DNA of 64,000 nt. It comes from Lophium mytilinum. Its lineage: Eukaryota; Ascomycota; Dothideomycetes; Mytilinidiales; Mytilinidiaceae. The stretch spans positions 254,155 through 318,154 of the forward strand of contig MU004200.1 in NCBI GenBank assembly GCA_010093605.1, read 5' to 3'. The notes below the pieces were generated by a model. It worked only from the letters and a program-made list of their open reading frames with translations, ran no database searches and was not told the origin of the DNA. Both the position numbers and the translations under genes were made by a program. Shown piece by piece: positions 55,376-64,000 of this stretch; the first letter of the stretch is position 1, and every line of letters begins with the position of its first letter.

Positions 55376-56015
55376 GCTGATGTTTGATAGTGATGAAGCG
55401 TCGGAGATATAAAGATGGAAACTCGCGTATAAGTGCTGTAGATGTCTTCGGTAGCTTAGAAGCGGTCGTAAGTCTCCTCAAATCCGTGTCTTTCTTTCTT
55501 GGAGGGTTTTAGACTTTTGCTGGCCTTAAGATGCTTTAGATATTGGCACATCCTTCCGGGTACTCGGAAGTCTGGAAGCCGCTCCATCTTCCCATTCGGA
55601 ACGGCAAAAGTAGAGCCGAAGATCGTTGAATATCACTACTGGTGTTCCTTCTATAAGTCTGTGTATAGTCTTCTGTTACTGCTCGCGGGACTTTGAGGCC
55701 TTCATGGTAATCGCAAGCTACATGTTACGTCCAATTAGTGCTTACTGGTCTGCTGATGTTCAGGGTAGCTTAGCGAGTTAAGCAGACGTCTAAAATGATG
55801 AACGTCAATCTTACGCGTCTTTCTGAGTTTGCCCTGAAGTAGTGACGACAATTCTCTAATTTGGGACTCGAATGTTCCAAGGTCGTCTAGGTACTCGAAA
55901 TTCACAGGCAGCAGCGCCTCCAGGCACCAACATTAGCGAGGAGTATATCGCAGCTATTGCCACAGAATTCGAGGAACACTTACCCTAGAAGAAGTCTGCC
56001 GTGGATTGTCTCATA
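55376..56015. other. Divergent intergenic region between SDR and F-box genes
   Basis: 640 bp containing both promoters. A 7-bp inverted pair (GTCTGCT at 55748-55754, AGCAGAC at 55781-55787) could fold into a hairpin. No gene recognised. Confidence 0.45.
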
Positions 56016-56804
56016 ATGTCTTCGAGCTCTCGTGTCTTTGCTATTCCCGAGCTCTTCGAGCTTATTCTTCTTCAGCTACCGATGCGCGATCTCCTCCTAG
56101 CCTCACAGATCAGCAAGGCATTCCATGCTACCATCACCACATCACCAGCTCTCCAATCTGCCCTTTTCTTACGCCCTATGAGTACTTTTCCGCCTCGACA
56201 GGATGTTTCAGAGTTCCAGATAAACCCCCTCCTCGACGTCACCTTTCCAGGCTTCCTATCCGACGCCCCTAATATACCGGCAGAAGAATGGGACCTACAC
56301 TTCAACCACTTCCCCAACCCCCCAGCACCCAACGACGGCTCTAGTACCGCACTCTACTTCCGTAGCGCATGGAGCCTCCAGCCCGAAGCCTTCGCCCGCA
56401 AAGAAGCAAGCTGGCGCCGCATGCTGGTCTGCCAGCCACCAGTTCGGCGACTGACACTGCTCAACCAGTCCAGCGGACAGTTCGGAACCTTAGTGGATAA
56501 GGGCTCACTTGACATCGAAGAGGGAGAGGGGCTCCGCATGCGCACCTTGGCGGACTATCTCTACGGAAACGTGGCTACGCTCCCGGTCTTCCGGCCGACT
56601 TTCTCGACGCGGGTGGGCTGGGGTGAGGTCGAGTACGATGAAGCGGCGTACAAAGAGCAGCGCAGACTCACGCTGTGGCTGCAGGTGAACCGCTACACCA
56701 GCTGCGTGGTGCGTTTCGAGAAGAAGTTGGATCTGTATCGCAGCGAGGGATACGAGAAGGTGGACATTCCTGTTGTTCAAACACGGAGGGCGAGCGCTGA
56801 GTGA
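56016..56804 (+). CDS. F-box protein, fungal type
   Basis: Single exon, 262 residues, ATG at 56016. Residues ~8-55 form an F-box (VFAIPELFELILLQLPMRDL, then LLASQISKAFHATI and SPALQSALFL). The rest follows a pattern common in Dothideomycete F-box proteins (FLRPMSTFPP, a W-x-L...F spacer, SWRRMLVCQPPVRRLTLL, TLADYLYG). The F-box would bind Skp1 in an SCF ubiquitin ligase; the C-terminal part would select substrate, identity unknown. These families are large and lineage-expanded in this class. It is the last intact gene before the AT-rich block, about 0.4 kb from its edge. Confidence 0.85.
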   Translation: MSSSSRVFAIPELFELILLQLPMRDLLLASQISKAFHATITTSPALQSALFLRPMSTFPPRQDVSEFQINPLLDVTFPGFLSDAPNIPAEEWDLHFNHFPNPPAPNDGSSTALYFRSAWSLQPEAFARKEASWRRMLVCQPPVRRLTLLNQSSGQFGTLVDKGSLDIEEGEGLRMRTLADYLYGNVATLPVFRPTFSTRVGWGEVEYDEAAYKEQRRLTLWLQVNRYTSCVVRFEKKLDLYRSEGYEKVDIPVVQTRRASAE

Positions 56805-57199
56805 GGCGACATGACGACTTCTTGAAGCGCGTAGCTCACTCGTTCTGTAGACGCGAGGACTTTGTGCCTTTTTGGACGACTGCTTACAGAGGTATATCTG
56901 CCCAAGACGAGAGCCCGAGCCTTTTCGATTAGTTGCCAACTTGTCTCGCCAGGCCGTGTCTGGATACCAGAACGAATTGCATTCGGTTCGAGGAAGTTGG
57001 GCTTGATTTGAGTGGCTACATTGAGCGACTTGCTGGGTCTTTGCCTATTTTCAGAGATTTAAGTCAGATTAGCGCCGCTGTGCCTGGTTCAAGGGGCAAT
57101 AGTTTGGAATGCCAGTATCTTGGCGGTAAACGTTTTACAATGCCAGGAAACGCCTTAGAGACGCCAGATCGACACGCCTATGCCAATTGAGGCCTGGTA
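56805..57199. other. Transition zone between F-box gene and AT-rich block
   Basis: About 395 bp of normal composition, with no gene recognised. The composition shift occurs near 57190-57260. Confidence 0.5.
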
Positions 57200-57399
57200 A
57201 CTAGCTCCTAGGCCCCTTTAAGTATTAGCTCCGTCATCTTATATCTTAGAGGCGTTTTCAGCCACTACATAACTATATACAGGCCTTAATAGTATTAAGG
57301 CTTAATTTCTTATATACTTTATATACCGCACACTACTATTATTATTATAATATTTTTTTAGGGTATATATAATTAATAATTTTACCTATTCTTTAATAG

Positions 57400-57455
57400 T
57401 TCTAGTATAGTTTAGTAGTTAGTAGAGCGGTATTAGGTTAGTATCCAGCCTATAA
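57400..57455 (+). other. tRNA-like or SINE-like relic (weak)
   Basis: The string TAGTTTAGTAGTTAGTAGAG continuing CGGTATTAGGTTAGTATCC resembles an A-box half of a tRNA after heavy C-to-T and G-to-A change. No matching B box or cloverleaf is evident. It could mark the head of a tRNA-derived element or be chance in TA-rich DNA. Confidence 0.15.
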
Positions 57456-58611
57456 GAATAAATACTACTAATAATAGCTACTATATCTATAGCTATAATA
57501 GATACTAACCCGGCTCTACTATAGATATAAAACCTTTTTATAGGTTTAATTCCTAGTAAAATTACTTTCTTTTTACTTCTTACCTTTTAGTAAAAGATAG
57601 CGCTAAGTCTAAAGATTATTAAGCTAGAATTTAGTATAATTTAGTATAGAAATTAATAAAGTTATAAATTTTTAAATAAAAGTATAAAAATAGTAAGTAA
57701 GAATACTTAGCGGTAATAGATTTTAATAGGGGAATAAATAAGTAGGGTAGTATTAAGTTTCTATATAATCTAATTAGCTTGCTAAGTAGAACTAACCTAA
57801 TTAGGTAGTTAGTAATAGCCTCTAAATTAGGCTTAGAATACAGCCGGCATTCTACTAGTAGAAGTAGTTAATATAATTAATTAAAAATTAACTAAAAATA
57901 TATAAAAAGTAACTAATAAAGGCCTATATACTAAATAAAGGGAAAATAGGCCTAGAGAATATAAAAAAGGGCCTAAATCCCCTATAGAAGTATTAAAATA
58001 TATTAAATAGTTATATATTCTCTATATATCTATTTATTTTATTTATTATAACCTCTTAGGCTATATACTAAGCACGCCTAGCTCTCTACTCTTATAGAGC
58101 TATAGCTATTACCCGCACGCTACTAATTATACTATACTAGACCTTTAAGTATCTTTCTAGGTAGTATTATAGCTATAATATAACCTTTATTATAATATAT
58201 TTTTAATATATATAATAGTATTATATACTCTCTAGTATATAATTACTATTATATAACTAGGCTTAGCGCCAGCCTTATCTACCTCTTAGCCGGCGCTCCG
58301 CGCCCTTCTCTCTCTCTTATAGCTACTTTATCTATATATACTAATATTAGGTCTTCTTTATAATCTACTATTATACTATAATATAAAGTAGCTACTCTTC
58401 TAGCTTCTAAAAGTTTCTAGAAGTACTTTCTTTTTACCTATCTATCTACTAACACCGGCAACCCTATAATTAACTAAGTAGCTATCTTAATAGGCTAAAA
58501 TTTTAATATATAAATTTAATACTCTCTATATTAATATAGAGAGAGTTAAAAGAAGGTTTTATAACCTTATAATAAGAACTCTATATACCCCGCCTACTAT
58601 AGTTAGCGCGT

Positions 58612-58782
58612 AGGCCCTATAAATCTACTTACTATTACGCGCAACTAACTAATATAAGTATAGTTACTTTCTAATAATAGAGTAAAAACTATATATACTC
58701 TATTAGTAATAGGCTAGTATATAGACTCTATATACCTACTTACTACTATTATACGTAACTAACTAGTCTATATATAGTTATC
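58612..58782. repeat. Imperfect direct repeat, ~111 bp period
   Basis: Two ~60 bp segments, about 58612-58671 and 58723-58782, share CTATA, then CTACTTACTA, CTATTA/ATTA, the CGYGCAACTAACTA/CGTAACTAACTA core and a TATAGTTA end. They are ~111 bp apart, suggesting a two-unit minisatellite or a structural repeat near the end of an old element. Confidence 0.5.
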
Positions 58783-59399
58783 CTATTTTTATTTACTAAT
58801 TAAAAGTAGCTACTAAGAATAGAGCTAGCTATCTAGCGCTCTAGCTACGCCTACTTCTAAATTTTTATAGAGAACCTATACCCTCTACCTTATAATAACC
58901 TTCTTCTTTCTTTTAAATAGTTTAATAGCGCTTACTAGTAAAGATATATATAACACCCCTATAACTAGCTATACTAAACTATAGTAGAAAAACTCTAACT
59001 CTATATAGTATAGCCTTATCTAGCGCGCAGCCTATAGGCTTGCCTTCTAGTAGTAACTCTAATAAGTATTTAGTTATTCTTAGTTATACTTCTACTCTCC
59101 CTTCTTCTAGCTTATAAGCTACTTAGTCTACTCTTACATTTAATTCTTAAGAAGCGCATAAGCTTAACTACTAAAAAAAGAAAGCCGCCTATAAGATAGG
59201 CGGCGGAGAAGTATTATAATATTAATTAACTATAACCCCGGAAGCTCTTACTATACGCGCTAAGAAATTTAGTAATCTAGGACTAGATATTTACCTTCTA
59301 CTAAACTAATTTAGCGCTAACCTACTATAGAGCTAAGCCTATTATAATCTAGCTAACTCTACTAAATAGAATACTAATAATAACGCCTATATAAATAAG

Positions 59400-62300
59400 A
59401 ATAAAAGTAAAGTTAAAGCTAAAGGTAAAGAAGCCTTTAAGTTATTTACTAAAATATCTATACCTTAAGCCGTCTAATTTACTAAACCCCTAGTTAACCT
59501 AACTACTCTATTCTTCTTCTAAATTCTAATTACCTTAGTAGACTAGGTTATTACCTCTACTACTAATACTATTATAATTCTAAATATCTACTCTACCTAA
59601 GAATAGCCTAATATAGCTAACGCAGGCGCTAGTTCTACTAGAACTAGCAACTAACTATCTAACTATTAATAGTCCCTCCTTATAGATAATAATAACGGTA
59701 TAGTCTTTATTATTAACTAAGCTAGTAATAGCTAATCTATTAATATTACTATTAATAACGCGGAAGAGCTCTATAATATAGCTTAAGATAAATATATTAG
59801 TATTTATACTATACTACTTAACTACTATAAAAAACTAGGCGAGTTGCATAAAGATATTAGAAATATAGTAGCAGCTATTTAATAGAAAGATAATAAGATT
59901 ATATAGCTTTAAAAATAATAAGGCGCGTAGAATAGTATTATAATCTATAACCTTAAAGACTAAGCTAGTAAACTCTATTATTAAGTAGCTAAGATATATA
60001 CTAACGCTAAGAACTTTACTAATAAACGCGATAGTCTTACTAAGTAGCTAGAAGATAAGCGTAAAAAGACTACTACTTAGACTATTCTTAACGCTAAGCT
60101 TTATATTAAGGTTAAAGGCCTTACTACTAAAGTAGTAAAGGTTACCTTCTACTATAATTAATACTAATAGTAGTATAATACCTTCTACGCTTAAGGTATA
60201 GAATATAAAAAGAAATATTAATAGGCTATATAATAATAGCTAGAAGCGCGCTCTTAATAAGATAATACTACTAACTAAGGTAACTATAGCTATATCTCTA
60301 ATAAAGATAATAATAACCCTTCTAACTATAATTACTTTATCTAACCTAACTTCTTATATAATCTAAATGCCTAACTTACTACTAGCCTCTACTAGCTCTA
60401 TACTAAGTTCCGCAACCTTTAGGAGTTTAAAGAATGTAATAATATATCTAAGTATAAATTATAGAAAGCTTACGCCTACACTATCTTCTAGAATAAACTC
60501 TAAGACTTCTATAATAAGTAAGCTAAGCTTAAGTATATTAAATTATACTGCGTTAAATACGCTAAGAGCGTTATATATAGCTATACTTAATAGAACCGCC
60601 CTATAAGTAATAACTTTAAAATAATTAAAGAGATATTTAAAGTAATAGACCTATATTTTATAATTAATAATAAAGCTATAGCTATAAATAATAAGCTTTA
60701 TAGCTAACAGGCGTATATAAAATATAATAAGAAATAGACTATCTTTCTTCTTTAGTTTTAGAAGATAGTATCTATAGACTCTAATAAGAATATAGACTTT
60801 ATTAAATAGAAAGGATAGCTTAAGCGCCTTATTACTTCTAAACTTAGGAATTAGGTCTTTAGAGCCGCTAATAACTATATAAACTAGCTAGAACTTATTA
60901 CCGCTATTAACCGCGTAGTCTTCTATCTTGCTAGTAAGCGTAAATGCGCCTATAAGCAGTAATATTCTAATAGCCCTTTCTAGAATAATAGTAATAGCTT
61001 AAAATATACTAATAAGCTATTTACTAATAAGTCTAATTATACCTTCTAATAGAACTTTAACTAGAACTCTAAGATGTACTTATTATATTCTATTATAGAT
61101 AATAGCTTACGCTGCTAAGACTATAATAGTAATACCCGCCGCATTTATCTCCCCCTAGCGGTAACTAAAGTGCTTAGTAAATAGAATAAGAATATCTACT
61201 ATAACTACCTTAAGATAGAATATTAGGTATTAAACCGCAATCGCCTCTATATAAAGAATACCCCTCCCTCTAAAAAGATAGTTTAATAATACCTTACCTA
61301 TTTCTAAAAAGAACTAAATCTTAAGCTCTCTATAATCTACTATATAGATAACTCTATATTTAATATTAAGTTTAGTAACGCCCTAGCTACTATTAATTAT
61401 AATAGCAGTAATAATAACGCCGCATAAGGACACTTCTTAGATAGTAAGGATTTTCCCTAGGCTTTAACTATAGTTATAGTTAGAGTCTAGTAGAGATTTA
61501 TCTAAGTATACTAGTTGCCTATATCTATAAGTTAGAGCAACTACCTTCTAAGCTAGATAAACTCTAGCTCTCTACTTATACTATTAATTCCTCTAAGAAA
61601 GTTATATAAGGCAAGTAATTAAACTTTAAGTATAAGATTTATACTATAATAAGCGCTATTAATAGCAGGTATCTTATAGATACTAGTTACTTATACCTAG
61701 CCTTTATATTATAGATATTTATAAAAGAATATAAGCTTATAACTATTATAATTACTAAACTAATACTACTATAACTTACTAATAGTTACTCTATATTAAT
61801 AGTTACGCATAAAGTATAGATTATACTATCTCTTAGCACTTATATTAAATACTTATAGTGCTATATTACTAACCTTTAAGGCTATAATATTATTTTTAGT
61901 ATACTCTAGTTTAAGTACTATAAGCCCTGTTCTATATAGAGAGAATATATACTAGACTTTAACTCTAATTACTATATAAGCAACTATCTATATATAGACG
62001 GCTGCTAACGCGTCTAGAGTAATAGCTATAACTAAGATATTACCTATAAGAGAAAGAAGCTATATAATAGCGCCCTATATAAAATTATTAACTATTACTA
62101 AAAGCTTAGCCTTAATCTAGATAAAGCTAATAACTTCCTTACTAAATATTAGAAGCTTACCTATAAAGGTAAGAAAGACACTATTATCTAATTATAGAAT
62201 AAAGACTTTAATAAACTTAACGCCTATAAGAATAAAGCTATTTAGACTATAGCTAATAATTCTACCCTTTACAGGCTTACTAAGCTTAATAATACCTTAG

Positions 62301-64000
62301 CTAAGAAATAAGCTATATTTATATCTAATCTATTTATAATTAACCTAGCTAACTATAGAAAGTTCTTTAATAAAATAAATAGGCCTCCCGTTACTAATAA
62401 AGAGATTAAGTAGCTTCTTCTAGACTAGCTTTACTACCTCTATAACGCCTAGAACCCCTAAGTAGCTAATATATTACTCTCTTATTATAATATAGATTAT
62501 ATAATTAACCTTTAACCTAATAGTAAGCCGCCTATATAGAAAGTCTATAGCCTCTCTAGAGACTAAGCCGCTATTATAAAAGTATTTATTAATAAAATGC
62601 GCTCTAAAGGCTTTATTTAACTAAGCTTATTTTCCTTTACTACCCTAACGCTTATTATTAAGAAACCTAGAGGCGGTCTTTATATCTATATAGACTATAG
62701 AGGATTAAATAATATTATAATTAAGAGCTATAATATTCCGCCTCTTATTAAAGATATATTAGCCCTACTTACTAAAGCTAAATACTATACTAAGCTTAAT
62801 ATTATTAGCGCCTTTAATGCTCTACGCATTAAAGAAGGTAATAAGTATAAAATAGCGTTTTTAATAAGATAGGGACTATTTAAATTTATAGTTCTACTAT
62901 TTAGCTTATATAATGTACCTAGCTTATTTTAAGCTTATATTAATAACACGCTATATAAGAATCTTAATAGATACTATATAGCCTATATAGATAATATACT
63001 TATCTTTAGTAATAACTTAGAAGAATATAAGAAATATATTATCTCTATAGTAATAAGACTAAAAGACGCTAGCCTCTTTCTTAATATTTACAAGTCTAAA
63101 TTTATAGTCTAGAAAGTTAAGTATCTAGGTATTATTATAGGCGTTAACGGCGTTTATATAGACCTATATAAAGTTTAAATAGTACTTAACTAGCCTACCC
63201 CTAGAAACCTTAAAAATATTTAAGCCTTTTTAGGTTTCTATAATTTCTACTATTACTTTATTACTAGGTACTCTAAGTTTACTATACCTCTTTCTATACT
63301 TACGTTCTCTACTAAGAAGTTATTTAAGTTCCCTTAGAAGAATAATAGAGATAAAGTACACGCGTTTATATATATTAAAGAATACTTTAGAAACGCCCCT
63401 TAGCTAGCTCTATAGAATTTAAACTATAAGATATAGGTAGAGTGTAACTTCTTAGACTATACTATTACCGCCGTGCTATTATAAGTATAACTAGATAGTA
63501 CCCTATAACCTATTACTTTTATATTATAAAGAATAATGCTATAGTAGATTAATTACGCTATCTATAATAAAGAACTACTTACTATTATTCTAGCATTTAA
63601 AGACTAGCGCCTAGAGCTTACTAGTTAGGGTTAGAAATATAGTAGTTCTATTAATATTATCTCTAATTATAAGAATCTTTAGATGTTTATAATAACTAAA
63701 TAACTTAACCGTTATTAAGCCTAATAGGCTAAGTTTCTAGTAGAATTTAACTTTAAAATTACGTATAAGCCCGGTAAGCTTAATAATAAACTAGATCTTC
63801 TTATTTAATAACCTAGTAATAAGCCCTCTAAAGGTAACGCTTGCTATAAATATTAGAAGCAGGTTATACTTAAGTCTACTAATTATAAGCCTAATATATA
63901 CTATACTATTAACCTAGCTTATATTCTTATAGATAACGCCCCTAAGTATACTATTATAGAGCTAGCCTCTATAATATATAACCTTAGTAAGTTTAACTAG
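59400..64000 (+). mobile_element. Fossil Ty3/Gypsy-type LTR retroelement, broken, cut by window end
   Basis: Plus-strand segments resemble, in the canonical order, a gag-like region (roughly 59.7-61.2 kb, Lys/Asn-rich), a retropepsin-like segment near 61.65-61.75 kb, a reverse transcriptase (about 62.6-63.2 kb, with the KKPRGG entry motif, IDYRGLN-like stretch and YIDN-type active-site box) and an RNase H region (about 63.4-63.8 kb). Protease before RT and RNase H after it fits Ty3/Gypsy order; the integrase would lie beyond the window. The element is broken, with dozens of breaks, consistent with strong RIP. Start and end are approximate and no LTR was identified with confidence. It is an old or heavily mutated copy; absolute age cannot be given. 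Confidence 0.75.

Larger units (their letters stand above)
57200..64000. repeat. AT-rich, RIP-like block reaching the window end
   Basis: The sequence becomes extremely AT-rich and almost free of the dinucleotides CA and TG, while TA is very frequent and CG, GC and CC survive. That is the expected footprint of repeat-induced point mutation acting on CpA. The longest open frame is under 80 codons. It holds a fossil retroelement (below), an imperfect 111-bp-spaced direct repeat and one GC-rich island. Such blocks in filamentous ascomycetes are usually heterochromatic and often pericentromeric or subtelomeric; which applies here cannot be told. Confidence 0.9.

Noticed and set aside
60367-60606. 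79-codon plus-strand frame in the AT-rich block.
   Set aside because: It lies in the gag-like part of the fossil element and its composition is that of mutated repeat DNA, so it is not a host gene.
57200-64000. CRISPR-like or centromere-like array in the AT-rich tail.
   Set aside because: No regularly spaced identical repeats; the pattern is explained by RIP-type mutation of mobile-element DNA.

Overview
This is a window of filamentous ascomycete (Pezizomycotina) nuclear DNA, most likely Dothideomycetes. The evidence is short GT-AG introns (mostly 46-100 nt), Zn2Cys6, PMT2, Atg29, SUR7 and ASH1 genes of filamentous-fungal type, fungal-style low-complexity proteins, and an AT-rich tail that looks RIP-mutated (repeat-induced point mutation). 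Class-level placement is inference. All exon maps were worked out by hand from reading frame, splice signals and protein-family fit.

Layout. 1-1317 (-): 3'-truncated HAD hydrolase of the HDHD5/CECR5 type. 1555-4162 (+): Zn2Cys6 transcription factor, convergent with an SDR oxidoreductase (4239-5473, -). A gene-poor 1.6 kb gap follows. 7111-31613 is a housekeeping block: B12D/NDUFA4-like mitochondrial protein (-), Erf2-type DHHC palmitoyltransferase (+), ASH1-type histone methyltransferase (+), PMT2 O-mannosyltransferase (-), SF3A1/Prp21 (+), Isd11 (+), a conserved nuclear-looking protein of unknown function (+), Atg29 (+), a fused siroheme synthase (-), Rav2/Rogdi (-) and a SUR7-family membrane protein (+). 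32179-48889, all on the minus strand, holds a large unusual E2-like protein, a giant 10.4 kb gene for a predicted 3336-residue disordered protein, and a RING-like coiled-coil protein. 48.9-57.2 kb is looser: a 2.6 kb gap, a P450 (+), an SDR (-) and an F-box protein (+).

From about 57.2 kb to the end the base composition changes abruptly. CpA/TpG nearly vanish, TpA becomes abundant and no gene-sized frame remains. This block carries a fossil Ty3/Gypsy-type retroelement (gag-like, protease-like, reverse transcriptase and RNase H segments), heavily broken and cut by the window end.

Themes: three genes serve mitochondrial or redox-cofactor roles (Isd11 for Fe-S clusters, B12D-like protein, siroheme synthase); two serve vacuole/autophagy (Rav2, Atg29); two serve membrane and secretory modification (Erf2, PMT2). 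ASH1 is notable beside a RIP-type heterochromatic block, because this family acts on H3K36 in fungal silent regions. I found no convincing wholly new system. The most interesting leads are the giant disordered protein and its alternative ending, the E2-like protein with Cys-rich head and RGG tail, the tandem motif in ASH1, the SDR lacking its catalytic Lys, and several very small exons plus one GC-AG intron.
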